Below, piece after piece: positions 19,232 to 30,247 of a stretch of 64,000 bases of DNA. Made by a program: the position numbers and the translations under genes. Below the pieces are notes generated by a model. The model did no database searches, was not told the origin of the DNA, and saw only the letters and a list, made by a program, of their open reading frames with translations. Source of the DNA: Terrabacter sp. Ter38 (lineage in GTDB: Bacteria > Actinomycetota > Actinomycetes > Actinomycetales > Dermatophilaceae). Numbering within the stretch: the first letter of the stretch is position 1; the number at the start of each line of letters is the position of its first letter. The DNA lies in contig NZ_JALJRZ010000001.1 of NCBI RefSeq assembly GCF_024519435.1, positions 496,001-560,000 of the forward strand, read 5' to 3'.

Positions 19232-19267
19232 GGGGCCAGCCTAGGTCGGGGTCGAGGGGCGGTCGGG

Positions 19268-20659
19268 TCAGAGGTCGGTGTGGCCGAGGAGCATCCGGAC
19301 CTCGCCCGCGGTGATGACCGACCCGGTGGCGACGACACCCCCGCCCATGCCCTCGGACTCGGCGATCGTCACGGCCTGCTCGAGGGCGTCCGGCAGGTCG
19401 CGGACCACCGTGACCCGGGACTCGCCGAAGAGCTCCACGGCGAGCGCGCCGAGGGCCTCGGGCCGCATCGCGCGCGGTGAGGAGCTGCGGGTGACGACGA
19501 TGTGGTCGAGTGCCGGCTCGAGCACCTCGAGCATCCCGGCGGCGTCCTTGTCGGCGACGATGCCGACGAGCCCGACGAGACGCGTGAAGGAGAACGCCTC
19601 CCCCAGTGCGGCCACGAGCGAGCGAGCACCGTGCGGGTTGTGGGCCGCGTCGACGAGGACGGTCGGCGACCGTCGGACGATCTCGAGGCGCCCCGGCGAG
19701 GTCATGCCCGCGACGGCCGCGGTCAGCACCTCGGGCTCGATGCGCTGCTCGCCGCCACCGAGGAAGGACTCGACCGCCGCGACGGCGGTGGCGAGGTTGC
19801 TCGCCTGGTGCGCGCCGTGGAGCGGGAGGAAGAGGTCGGCGTACTCCCCCGCGAGACCCCGGACGGACACCTGCTGGCCGCCGATCGCCACCTCGCGCGC
19901 CAGGACCCCGAAGTCGTTGCCCTCGAAGACGATCCGGGCTCCGCCCACCTCCTCGACACGGTCGATGAGGACGCGCGCGACGTCCTCGTCCTGCACGCCC
20001 GAGACGGTGACGGAGTCGGCCTTGATGATGCCGCTCTTCTCCTCGGCGATGGAGACGACGTCGTCACCGAGGAGGTGGGTGTGGTCGAGGTCGACCGGGG
20101 TCACGACGGCGACCTGGGCATCGATGACGTTGGTGGCGTCCCACGAGCCGCCGAGACCCACCTCGATGATCGCGACGTCGACGGGCGCGTCGGCGAACGC
20201 GGCGTAGGCGAGGGCGACGAGCACCTCGAAGAAGTTCATCCGGCGACCGCCCGACTCGAGCGACCGGGCATCGACGAGCTCGATGAGAGGCGTCACCTCG
20301 TCGTAGGCGGCGATGAACTTCTCACGCGGGATCGGCTTGCCCGACAGCGTGATCCGCTCACGGATGTCGTGCAGGTGGGGCGAGGTGAACCGGCCGGTGG
20401 ACAGCCCGGTCTCGCGCAGGATCGAGTCGATCATCCGGCTCGTAGACGTCTTGCCGTTCGTGCCGGTGAGGTGGATCGATGGGTAGGTGCGCTGCGGGTC
20501 GCCGGCGAGCTCCATGACCGCGCGAATGCGCTCGAGCGACGGACCGACGTCGTTCTCGGGCGCCCGGGCGAGGATCTCCTCCTCGATCTCGCGCATCCGC
20601 TTCATCTCCTCGAGGTTGCGCGCGGCCTCGACGGCAGCGGCGTCGGGACGGCCGTTCAC
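19268..20659 (-). CDS. folC: Bifunctional folylpolyglutamate/dihydrofolate synthase
   Basis: 463 residues. The ATP-binding loop HLTGTNGKTSTSRM, then RFTSPHLHDIRERI, VEVGLGGSWDATN and the C-terminal VDAAHNPHGARSL are signature segments of FolC. It adds glutamate to folates and may also make dihydrofolate. The GTG at 20659 overlaps the upstream GNAT stop (GTGA). The frame is open further upstream, but that part is shadow of the GNAT gene. The product acts in the cytoplasm. Confidence 0.93.
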   Translation of the reverse strand: MNGRPDAAAVEAARNLEEMKRMREIEEEILARAPENDVGPSLERIRAVMELAGDPQRTYPSIHLTGTNGKTSTSRMIDSILRETGLSTGRFTSPHLHDIRERITLSGKPIPREKFIAAYDEVTPLIELVDARSLESGGRRMNFFEVLVALAYAAFADAPVDVAIIEVGLGGSWDATNVIDAQVAVVTPVDLDHTHLLGDDVVSIAEEKSGIIKADSVTVSGVQDEDVARVLIDRVEEVGGARIVFEGNDFGVLAREVAIGGQQVSVRGLAGEYADLFLPLHGAHQASNLATAVAAVESFLGGGEQRIEPEVLTAAVAGMTSPGRLEIVRRSPTVLVDAAHNPHGARSLVAALGEAFSFTRLVGLVGIVADKDAAGMLEVLEPALDHIVVTRSSSPRAMRPEALGALAVELFGESRVTVVRDLPDALEQAVTIAESEGMGGGVVATGSVITAGEVRMLLGHTDL

Positions 20660-21258
20660 GCCGGCTCCCCCGCCTCTAGCTCGCGGACCATCCACACGCT
20701 CTCGGGCAGGCCCGATCCCGGGGCCTCGCGGTGCGTCTCGACGAAGCCGTGGCGCGCGTAGAAGCGCGCCGCCTGATGGTTGCCCTCGAGGTAGGACAGG
20801 GTGATGCGCGGGTGCTCGTTCTCGCGGGCCTGCTCGACGACGGCCTTCAAGAGGCGCGAGCCGATCCCGTGCCCGTGGTGGTCGGGCAGCACGTAGAGCT
20901 TCCACAGGACGCACGACTCGTCCCGGGGCCCGAAGGTCGCGACCCCGACGACCTCGTCACCCTCGACGGCCACGAGGGTGCGGCCCTTGCGGATGGAGTC
21001 CGTGACGACATCGCTCGTCCACCACTTCGCGAGTCCCATGGCGACGTACTCGGGTCCGGCGATCGGCTCGTAGGTCGCGAGCCAGGTGCGGTGCCCGACG
21101 GACAGGACGCCCGCCAGGTCGTCGCCGACGGCGCCGCGCACGACGACCCCGTCCGTCGACCGCGTGTCGCTGCGCGTCCCGGACTCGGTCGGGTCGGGGT
21201 CGGGGGTCGGGCTCACGTCGGCAGCCTCCAGCTCGTCCTCGCGGTTCGCGGCGATCAT
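20656..21258 (-). CDS. GNAT-family N-acetyltransferase
   Basis: 200 residues. The first 35 or so are charged and probably disordered. The GNAT fold follows, with [17 protein letters not shown] as the acetyl-CoA pyrophosphate loop (Q/RxxGxG/A type) and a C-terminal [14 protein letters not shown]. The acceptor cannot be predicted. It overlaps the ileS stop and the folC start by four bases each, so it is embedded in the ileS-folC transcript. Confidence 0.8.
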   Translation of the reverse strand: MIAANREDELEAADVSPTPDPDPTESGTRSDTRSTDGVVVRGAVGDDLAGVLSVGHRTWLATYEPIAGPEYVAMGLAKWWTSDVVTDSIRKGRTLVAVEGDEVVGVATFGPRDESCVLWKLYVLPDHHGHGIGSRLLKAVVEQARENEHPRITLSYLEGNHQAARFYARHGFVETHREAPGSGLPESVWMVRELEAGEPA

Positions 21259-24200
21259 CGCTTGACCACGACGATCGTCGCCGGGTGGTTGTCGCCGACG
21301 ACGACGGCGGTCGGCGTGCCCGGGAGTCCGTCGGGCACGGCGTGGTCGGGTCCGGCCGCGGCGAACTGCGTCGCGAGCGTCTCACCGACGATGAGGTCGC
21401 GGTGCGTCACCGTGGCCTCGAACACCTCGGCACCACCCTGGACGGTCAGGCTGATGCGGTCGCTGACGTGCAGGCCGGTGTCGCGCCTGGCCTGCTGGAC
21501 CGCGCGGACGAGGTCTCGGGCCAGGCCTTCGGAGGCCAGTTCGGACGTCACGGTCGTGTCGAGCACGACGAAGCCACCCGAGGGCAGCATCGCCGTGGCT
21601 CCCGCGTCGGCGTCACCGGCGACGACGGTCTCGAGGGCGTACTCGCCCTCGGCGAGCGGGAGGCCGCCGGACGTCACCGCGCCGTCGGCGTCGACGGTCC
21701 AGTCACCCGACTTGCTGCCCGTGATGGCGCGCTGGACGTCCCTGCCCAGGCGAGGGCCGGCGGCGCGCGCGTTGACGGTCAGGCGCTGGCTCACGCCGAA
21801 GTCGGCCTCGCTCGCCGTCGCGACGTCGACGAGGGTCAGCGCCTTGACGTTGAGCTCGTCCTGGATGATCGCCCGGAACGGCTCGAGGCTCGCGGGCTCG
21901 GCCGCGACGACGGTCAGCTCGGCGAGCGGAAGGCGCGCGCGCAGGCCTCGGGCCTTGCGCAGGCTCGAGCCCGTCGAGCAGATCTCCCGTGCCCGGTCCA
22001 TCGCCACCACGAGCTCGTGGTCGGCCGGCAGGTCATCGATGGTCGGGTAGTCGGCGAGGTGCACCGAGCGCTCGCCCGTCAGGCCGCGCCAGATCTCCTC
22101 GGTCACGAGCGGCAGCAGGGGCGCCGTGGCGCGCGTGACGGTCTCGAGCGCGGTCCACAGCGTGTCGAAAGCCGCGAGCGACTCGTCGGTCTCGCCGCCC
22201 CAGAAGCGGTCACGGGAGCGGCGGATGTACCAGTTGGTCAGCACGTCGAGGAAGCCGCGCATCGTGTCGCACGCCGCCGCGATCTCGTACGCGTCGAGCT
22301 GCTCGGTCATGGCGCCGACGAACTCACGCAGCTTGGCGAGCAGGTAGCGGTCGAGGACGTCGGACGAGCTCGTCGAGCGTTTGGCCTCGTAGCCCTCGCC
22401 GCCGCGCGCCGTGTTGGCGTAGAGCGAGAAGAACGACCACGCGTTCCACAGCGGGATCATCACCTGGCGCACGCCGTCCCGGATGCCCTGCTCGGTGACG
22501 ACGAGGTTGCCGCCGCGCAGGATCGGGCTGCTCATGAGGAACCAGCGCATCGCGTCGGCCCCGTCGCGGTCGAAGACCTCGCGCACGTCGGGGTAGTTGC
22601 GCAGCGACTTGCTCATCTTCTGGCCGTCGGAGCCGAGCACGATGCCGTGGCTGACGCACGTCTTGAAGGCGGGTCGGTCGAAGAGCGCGGTCGCGAGGAT
22701 GTGCAGGGTGTAGAACCAGCCGCGCGTCTGGCCGATGTACTCGACGATGAAGTCACCGGGGAAGTGGTGCTCGAACCAGTCGGCGTTCTCGAACGGGTAG
22801 TGCACCTGGGCGAAGCTCATCGAGCCGGAGTCGAACCAGACGTCGAGGACGTCCTCGACGCGGCGCATCGTCGACCGGCCCGACGGGTCGTCGGGGTTCG
22901 GACGCGTCAGGCTGTCGATGAAGGGGCGGTGCAGGTCGGTGACCTCGACGCCGAAGTCACGCTCGAGCTCCTCGAACGAGCCGTAGACGTCGATGCGCGG
23001 GAACTCGGGGTTGTCCGACTTCCACACCGGGATCGGGCTGCCCCAGAAGCGGTTGCGCGAGATGGACCAGTCGCGGGCGTTGGCGAGCCACTTGCCGAAC
23101 TGGCCGTCCTTGATGTGGGAGGGCGTCCACTCGATCTCCTGGTTGAGCTCGAGCATCCGCTCCTTGATCTTCGTGACCTCGACGAACCACGACGAGACCG
23201 CCATGTAGATGAGGGGCTCGCGGCAGCGCCAGCAGTGCGGGTAGCTGTGGTCGTAGGTCTCGCGGCGCAGCAGCACCGTGCCGGCCGTCACCGAGCCGGT
23301 CTCCCCCTCGCCCCGGGTCGCCGCCTTGAGGTGGTCGATGATGTGGGCGTTGGCGTCGAAGACGTGCATGCCCTCGTAGTCGGTGACGGGCCAGAGGAAC
23401 CGGCCGTCGGCGCCCACGGGGACGACGGGCTCGATGCCGGCCGCGTCGGTGACGATCTTGTCCTCCTCACCGAAGGCACCGGCGGTGTGGACGAGCCCGG
23501 TGCCGTCCTCCGTGGTGACGAAGTCCGCGGGGAAGACGTGGTGCGCGCGCTCGTGCCCCTGGTAGTAGGAGAACGGCGGCGTGAACGAGCGGCCGAGCAG
23601 GTCGCTGCCGGTGAGCCGCTCGACGACACGCTCGTCGAGCGTGGACAGGTCGACGTCGGCCCCGAAGAGGTCCTTGGCGTAGGCCGCGAGCCGGGCGGCG
23701 CCGATGACGTAGCGCTCGGTCGTGCCCGTGACGTCGGACTCGACGACGACGTAGTCGATGTCGGGGCCGACCATGATGCCGAGGTTGGCGGGCAGCGTCC
23801 ACGGCGTCGTCGTCCACACGAGGGCGAGCTCGCCGGTCTCGAGGCGCAGGCCGATGGTGACGGCGGGGTCCTGGCGCATCTTGTAGACGTCGTCGTCCAT
23901 GCGCAGCTCGTGGTTGGACAGCGGCGTCTGGTCGTTCCAGCAGTAGGGCAGGACGCGGAAGCCCTCGTAGACGAGGCCCTTGTCGTGCAGCTGCTTGAAG
24001 GCCCAGATGACCGACTCCATGTAGGAGGGCTCGAGCGTCTTGTAGTCGTGGTCGAAGTCGACCCAGCGCGCCTGGCGCGTCACGTAGTCGCGCCACTCGC
24101 CGGTGTACTTGAGCACCGAGCTGCGGCAGGCGTCGTTGAACGTGTCGATGCCGAGCTCGACGATGTCCTGCTTCGTCTTGAGTCCGAGCTGGCGCTGTGC

Positions 24201-24539
24201 CTCGAGCTCCGCGGGGAGGCCGTGGGTGTCCCAGCCGAAGCGGCGCTCGACGCGCTTGCCGCGCATCGTCTGGTAGCGCGGGACGATGTCCTTGACGTAG
24301 CCGGTGAGCAGGTGGCCGTAGTGCGGCAGGCCGTTGGCGAAGGGCGGTCCGTCGTAGAAGACGAACTCGTTGGAGCCGTCGGTGCCCGCGTCGCGGCCCT
24401 CGACCGAGGCGATGAACGTGCCGTCCTCGTCCCAGTACTTCAGGACCCGCTGCTCGATCTCGGGAAAGCGTGGGTTGGACGGGACTGCGCCCGTCGAGGA
24501 CGGGTCGGCGTCGTTCGTGGTGACCTTGGGATAGGTCAT
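21255..24539 (-). CDS. ileS: Isoleucyl-tRNA synthetase
   Basis: 1094 residues. The class I signature PHYGHLLTG (HIGH-like) lies near residue 70, and the KMSKS motif ([10 protein letters not shown]) near 620. The CP1 editing insert and the anticodon-binding C-terminal part are present, as in the longer, eukaryote-like ileS type found in many actinobacteria. The ATG at 24539 (MTYPKVTT) has AGGAG 9-10 bases upstream. Expression should be controlled by the T-box leader just upstream. The gene heads a long co-directional series ending with the mre genes. Confidence 0.97.
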   Translation of the reverse strand: MTYPKVTTNDADPSSTGAVPSNPRFPEIEQRVLKYWDEDGTFIASVEGRDAGTDGSNEFVFYDGPPFANGLPHYGHLLTGYVKDIVPRYQTMRGKRVERRFGWDTHGLPAELEAQRQLGLKTKQDIVELGIDTFNDACRSSVLKYTGEWRDYVTRQARWVDFDHDYKTLEPSYMESVIWAFKQLHDKGLVYEGFRVLPYCWNDQTPLSNHELRMDDDVYKMRQDPAVTIGLRLETGELALVWTTTPWTLPANLGIMVGPDIDYVVVESDVTGTTERYVIGAARLAAYAKDLFGADVDLSTLDERVVERLTGSDLLGRSFTPPFSYYQGHERAHHVFPADFVTTEDGTGLVHTAGAFGEEDKIVTDAAGIEPVVPVGADGRFLWPVTDYEGMHVFDANAHIIDHLKAATRGEGETGSVTAGTVLLRRETYDHSYPHCWRCREPLIYMAVSSWFVEVTKIKERMLELNQEIEWTPSHIKDGQFGKWLANARDWSISRNRFWGSPIPVWKSDNPEFPRIDVYGSFEELERDFGVEVTDLHRPFIDSLTRPNPDDPSGRSTMRRVEDVLDVWFDSGSMSFAQVHYPFENADWFEHHFPGDFIVEYIGQTRGWFYTLHILATALFDRPAFKTCVSHGIVLGSDGQKMSKSLRNYPDVREVFDRDGADAMRWFLMSSPILRGGNLVVTEQGIRDGVRQVMIPLWNAWSFFSLYANTARGGEGYEAKRSTSSSDVLDRYLLAKLREFVGAMTEQLDAYEIAAACDTMRGFLDVLTNWYIRRSRDRFWGGETDESLAAFDTLWTALETVTRATAPLLPLVTEEIWRGLTGERSVHLADYPTIDDLPADHELVVAMDRAREICSTGSSLRKARGLRARLPLAELTVVAAEPASLEPFRAIIQDELNVKALTLVDVATASEADFGVSQRLTVNARAAGPRLGRDVQRAITGSKSGDWTVDADGAVTSGGLPLAEGEYALETVVAGDADAGATAMLPSGGFVVLDTTVTSELASEGLARDLVRAVQQARRDTGLHVSDRISLTVQGGAEVFEATVTHRDLIVGETLATQFAAAGPDHAVPDGLPGTPTAVVVGDNHPATIVVVKR

Positions 24540-24544
24540 GCTCG

Positions 24545-24791
24545 TGGTCTCCTGCGTTCGCGTCTGTTGGTCGCTCGTCTCTGCCACGAGGACGACGTCT
24601 CCTGCCGGAGGCTGCCGCGGTACCACCCCGCTTGCCGCACGCTCCCGCCCGCTCGGGCAGACCGCGTACGACCGCTCTTGTCGAAGGCTGTGACGGGCCC
24701 ACCCGTCCGGTTCTAGTGAGGGTCACCCGCTGTGGAGGGTGGCCCCGTTCTTCCGGAGGCTCGCCGCTGATACACGGCTCCGACGCCTGTG
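24545..24791 (-). ncRNA. T-box riboswitch leader of ileS, translational type with ultrashort stem I
   Basis: On the minus strand the T-box core GGGTGGTACCGCGG lies at 24615-24628, with the acceptor-pairing TGGT at 24622-24625. A very short stem I (24754-24782: CGGAG/CTCCG and CCG/CGG) exposes TGTATCAG, with the isoleucine specifier ATC at 24769-24771. Near the gene, CTCGTGG (24584-24590) can pair with CCACGAG (24541-24547), enclosing the AGGAG ribosome site at 24549-24553. No terminator with a U run is visible. The leader should therefore sense uncharged tRNA-Ile and free the ribosome site, as in known actinobacterial ileS T-boxes. Confidence 0.93.
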
Positions 24792-24797
24792 CGGACC

Positions 24798-24807
24798 AGT
24801 CTAGCCT
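24798..24807. promoter_or_regulatory. Overlapping divergent -10 elements for ileS and the FAD-oxidase gene
   Basis: On the minus strand TAGACT (24798-24803) is a -10 that would start the T-box RNA near 24791. On the plus strand TAGCCT (24802-24807) is a -10 that would start RNA at about 24814, the A of the next gene's ATG. The two boxes share two bases, so the polymerases would compete. -35 elements are weak. Confidence 0.45.
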
Positions 24808-24813
24808 GTCGTC

Positions 24814-26184
24814 ATGCCCAGCCTGCCCGACCAGATCGCCCCTCGTGAGGTCACCGACGCGGACGTGCGCCGGTCGTACGCGCTCGACGCGACCGTCGCC
24901 CTCGCTCCCCCGCCCGACGACTTCGCCGTCGTCCGGGCCCGCGACGTGAGCGACGTCGTGGCCGTGCTCGAGCACGCCCAGGCCACCGGCACCGCGGTCG
25001 TCCCGCAGGGTGCGCGCACGTCACGGTCCGGCGGCGCCGTCGCCACCGAGCACTCCATCGTGCTCAACGTCGAGGCGCTCGACACCATCCACGAGGTCAA
25101 CGAGCTCGAGGGGTATGCCGTCGTCGGCCCCGGCGTCGTCAACGCGGACCTCAAACGTGCCGCGGCGTCGGCGGGCCTCTTCTACGGCCCGGACCCGGCG
25201 TCGTGGGAGACGTGCACCATCGGCGGCAACATCGCGACGAACGCCGGCGGCCTGTGCTGCGTCAAGTACGGCGTCACGTCCGACTGGGTCAAGGCCCTGC
25301 AGGTCGTGCTCCCGGGCGGCGAGGTCATGCGCACGGGTCACCGCACCGCCAAGGGCGTCGCCGGCTACGACCTGACCGGCCTCTTCGTCGGGTCCGAGGG
25401 CACGCTCGGCGTCGTCACCGAGGCCGTCGTGCGGCTCGACCCGGCGCCCGACCCGGCCCTGACGGCGCTGGCCGTCTTCGACTCGCTCGACGCCGCCGTC
25501 GCCGGCATCGTCGCGCTGCGCCGCGACCCGCACCGCCCGTGCCTCCTCGAGATCATCGACCGCACGAGCGTCCGGGCCATCCAGGCGTTCGGGGACTTCG
25601 GCTTCCCCGACGACTGCGCCGCCGTGCTGCTCGTCCAGTCGGACCGCCCGGGCCACGTCGCCGAGGACGTCGCGAGGTATGCCGCCCTGCTGGAGTCCGC
25701 GGGCGCGACCGACGTCGCGGTCGCCGACGACGCGCAGGAGTCGGAGGCGCTGCTCGCGGGGCGCCGCGTCATGAGCACCGCGTTCGAGGCGATGGGCGGC
25801 CGCCTCGCCGAGGACATGTGCGTGCCGATCGGCCGGCTCGCCGAGTTCGTCCGTGGCATCGAGACCATCTCCGAGCGCCGGTCGGTGCTCATCCCGGTGA
25901 GCGGCCACGGCGGCGACGGCAACCTGCACCCCTCGATCGTCTTCGCCCACGACGACCCCGACAGTCTGGCGCGCGCGTGGGAGGCCTTCGACGACCTCAT
26001 CCGGCTCGGGCTCTCGCTCGACGGCACCATCACCGGTGAGCACGGCATCGGCTCGGTCAAGGTGCCGTGGCTCGGCCTCGAGCTCGGGGACGCGGAGCTC
26101 GACCGGCAGCGCCGCCTCAAGGCCGTCTTCGACCCGCTCGGGATCATGAACCCCGGCAAGGTCTTCGCGGCTCCCGGCGCCTGA
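24814..26184 (+). CDS. FAD-linked oxidase (glycolate/D-lactate dehydrogenase GlcD-like)
   Basis: 456 residues. An FAD-binding PCMH-type domain contains VPQGARTSRSGGA and NIATNAGGLCCVKYG. It is followed by the FAD-oxidase C-terminal domain with HGGDGNLHPSIVF and TGEHGIGSVK, the metal/substrate segments of D-2-hydroxyacid dehydrogenases such as GlcD. It likely oxidises a D-2-hydroxy acid (lactate or glycolate) and passes electrons to the respiratory chain. No ribosome site precedes the ATG and the predicted start is at the ATG, so the mRNA may be leaderless. No GlcE/GlcF partner lies nearby. Confidence 0.85.
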   Translation: MPSLPDQIAPREVTDADVRRSYALDATVALAPPPDDFAVVRARDVSDVVAVLEHAQATGTAVVPQGARTSRSGGAVATEHSIVLNVEALDTIHEVNELEGYAVVGPGVVNADLKRAAASAGLFYGPDPASWETCTIGGNIATNAGGLCCVKYGVTSDWVKALQVVLPGGEVMRTGHRTAKGVAGYDLTGLFVGSEGTLGVVTEAVVRLDPAPDPALTALAVFDSLDAAVAGIVALRRDPHRPCLLEIIDRTSVRAIQAFGDFGFPDDCAAVLLVQSDRPGHVAEDVARYAALLESAGATDVAVADDAQESEALLAGRRVMSTAFEAMGGRLAEDMCVPIGRLAEFVRGIETISERRSVLIPVSGHGGDGNLHPSIVFAHDDPDSLARAWEAFDDLIRLGLSLDGTITGEHGIGSVKVPWLGLELGDAELDRQRRLKAVFDPLGIMNPGKVFAAPGA

Positions 26185-26201
26185 GCGCGCGTCGCGGGAT
26201 T

Positions 26202-26242
26202 CGTGGAGGCCTGCTGGCACCGAGTGCCGGTGGACCTCCACG
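26202..26242 (+). terminator. Hairpin after the FAD-oxidase gene
   Basis: CGTGGAGG pairs with CCTCCACG around an inner GGCAC-CGA-GTGCC stem, 18 bases after the stop. It is a probable intrinsic terminator without a U tract. Confidence 0.65.
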
Positions 26243-26290
26243 ACCGTGCGGCCCGGCCGCCATCCACAGACGACCGGGTTAGCGTGCCTG

Positions 26291-27331
26291 ATGGCCGCCT
26301 CGACCCCTCGCCGGCGCCGGTCAGCCGTCGCGCCGGCCATCGTCGCCCTCCTCACGGCTGCGACCGCGTGCACCGGCGGAGTGCAGGGTCCCAGGTCCGA
26401 GAGCGGCTCCGACTCGTCCGCGCCCACCTCCTCGCCGCGCTCGGCGTCCCCGCCGCCCACCGCACAGATCCCTCCGCCGACCTCCCCCTCCGCCTCACCG
26501 TCGCCCTCGCGGGTGATCCTGCCCGGTGCGGACCCCTTCGACGTCGACACGGTGCTGGGCGGCATACGTGCTCTGACGGCGATCGGTCCGCGTGACGCGG
26601 CGAGCCCGGCGGGCGACCGGGCTGCCGCGTACGTCGCCGCGCGGCTGCGTGCGGCCGGCTATCGCGTCACCCTCCAGCCCGTCGCCGTGGCCGCCGGTGT
26701 GTCCTGGGGCGTGCGGGTCCCCGCCGGCACGACGGTGGACGTCGTCGCCGAGCCGCCCGGCTTCGACCCGACGAAGCCGCACGTCGTCGTGGGCGCGCAC
26801 CTCGACACGGTGCCGCAGTCGCCCGGGGCCGAGGACAACGCGTCCGGGCTCATGGTCATGGCCGAGGTGGCCCGGATGACGCGCCAGCAGCCCGGTGCGC
26901 TCCCCGTGCGGTTCGTCGCATTCGGCGCCGAGGAGGCGCGCGGCGGCAACGGGACGCTGTATGCGTTCGGCTCGCGACACTTCGTCGCCGGGCTGGGCGC
27001 GTCCGAACGTCGTGCGGTCCGCGGGATGGTCGCCCTCGACCGGGTGGGCGTGCGAGCCCCTGCGGTGCCGGTGTGCCACGTCGCAGGCGCCGACACGTCA
27101 CTCGCGGACGCGATCCGTCGCGCGGCGGTCCGCGTCGCTGCGACCAGGGCGTGCGTCAACAGGGCCAGCGACCACGTGTCCTTCGAGAGGGTCGGCATCC
27201 CCGCCGTCCGGATCGGCGGTGTGCCGTATGCGGCGTACCACTCGGCCGCCGACGTGCCCTCCGTGGTGGACCGGGGGCAGCTCGCCCGCTCGGGGGCCGT
27301 CCTCTGGGCGTGGATCCGGTCACTCCGGTGA
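26291..27331 (+). CDS. M28-family metallopeptidase, lipoprotein
   Basis: 346 residues from the ATG at 26291. The signal peptide ends in the lipobox LTAATAC, and a Ser/Pro-rich linker of about 50 residues follows. The M28 aminopeptidase domain shows VGAHLDTVPQ, then GAEDNASG (zinc-binding His and Asp), GAEEARGGN (catalytic and ligand Glu), ALDRVG and SDHVSF (last His). It should be an exported, membrane-attached zinc aminopeptidase. The substrate is not known. An in-frame upstream start at 26246 would push the signal peptide inward and is less likely. Confidence 0.82.
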   Translation: MAASTPRRRRSAVAPAIVALLTAATACTGGVQGPRSESGSDSSAPTSSPRSASPPPTAQIPPPTSPSASPSPSRVILPGADPFDVDTVLGGIRALTAIGPRDAASPAGDRAAAYVAARLRAAGYRVTLQPVAVAAGVSWGVRVPAGTTVDVVAEPPGFDPTKPHVVVGAHLDTVPQSPGAEDNASGLMVMAEVARMTRQQPGALPVRFVAFGAEEARGGNGTLYAFGSRHFVAGLGASERRAVRGMVALDRVGVRAPAVPVCHVAGADTSLADAIRRAAVRVAATRACVNRASDHVSFERVGIPAVRIGGVPYAAYHSAADVPSVVDRGQLARSGAVLWAWIRSLR

Positions 27332-27394
27332 CGCCCGACGCGCCGCGGATGGACCCCGCCCGGGCTCGGCGCACGCGTTTGGCAGGATGACGTC

Positions 27395-27928
27395 ATGACC
27401 GAAGTGGACACGACGGGTGCGTGGCTGAGCCGCGAGGACCTCGACAACGCCCGTGACCGACTGCCGATCCTCTACGTCCACGCGATCCCGGTCCGCGTCG
27501 ACGACCGCGGCGTCGTCACCCACGTCGGGCTGCTGCTCCGCGCCGACAGCGACGGCGGCATCGGCCAGGAGGTGGTCGGCGGCCGTGTGCTCTACCACGA
27601 GCGCATCCGCGACGCCCTGACCCGGCACGTCGAGAGCGACCTCGGTCCGATGGCGCTCCCCCGCATCCCACTGTCGCCGCAGCCGTTCACGGTCGCCGAG
27701 TTCTTCCCGACGCCCGGCGTCACGCCCTTCCACGACCCGCGGCAGCACGCCGTCTCCCTCGCGTTCGTCGTCGCCGTCATGGGTGACTGCCGCCCGCAGC
27801 AGGACGCCCTCGACCTCTCCTGGGTCACACCGGAGGAGGCCGCGTCGCTCGCCGTGCGCGGTGAGATGCCCGGCTCGCACGGCGTCCTCGTCCGGCAGGC
27901 TCTGGCGCACGTGGGTTTCCCGGTCTGA
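27395..27928 (+). CDS. NUDIX-hydrolase-related protein (DUF4916 family)
   Basis: 177 residues with an AGGA ribosome site 8 bases before the ATG. HAIPVRVDDRGVVTHVGLLLR at the N-terminus and FFPTPGVTPFHDPRQHAVSL in the middle fit the DUF4916 group of NUDIX-fold proteins. The canonical NUDIX box (GX5EX7REUXEEXGU) is not evident, so pyrophosphohydrolase activity is uncertain. It stands alone between the peptidase and a convergent radical SAM gene. Confidence 0.65.
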   Translation: MTEVDTTGAWLSREDLDNARDRLPILYVHAIPVRVDDRGVVTHVGLLLRADSDGGIGQEVVGGRVLYHERIRDALTRHVESDLGPMALPRIPLSPQPFTVAEFFPTPGVTPFHDPRQHAVSLAFVVAVMGDCRPQQDALDLSWVTPEEAASLAVRGEMPGSHGVLVRQALAHVGFPV

Positions 27929-27990
27929 AGGCCTGCATTTCGCTGGATGGACGACCGGGCCGTGTGCTCCGGGCGGCAGGGGCCCGAGCA

Positions 27991-28036
27991 GCCGTATGCC
28001 GCTCCGCCGACCTCCCCCGGCCACGTGGCATACGGC
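27991..28036. terminator. Inverted-repeat hairpin built from two opposed GGCATAC motifs
   Basis: GCCGTATGCC (27991-28000) and GGCATACGGC (28027-28036) form a perfect 10-base-pair stem with a 26-base loop. It lies between the convergent NUDIX and radical SAM genes and may end both. Each arm contains the heptamer that recurs through the window. Confidence 0.5.
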
Positions 28037-28070
28037 CCCTCAGGGACCATCCCGTGACCAGCTGGGGCGG

Positions 28071-30062
<1,992 letters not shown>

Positions 30063-30247
30063 CCCGCCATGGTACGTGGGTCGGCCGCTGCACCGAAAAC
30101 ACGACGAACCCGCCCACCCTCGACCAAGGCCGGGCACGCCCTCGTCTCGACGAACGGCGACGTCTTCCACCACCTCGATGACGCGACCGTGGCCCGGGTC
30201 GCACTCGCCGCCCCCGCCGGATCGACCCTGTGGCGTCCCGCCCCGCG

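Noticed and set aside
21285-24716. A 1143-codon open frame on the plus strand opposite ileS
   Set aside because: It is the antisense shadow of ileS in high-GC codon bias: Arg/Val/Glu-rich with no domain, while the minus frame is a textbook IleRS.
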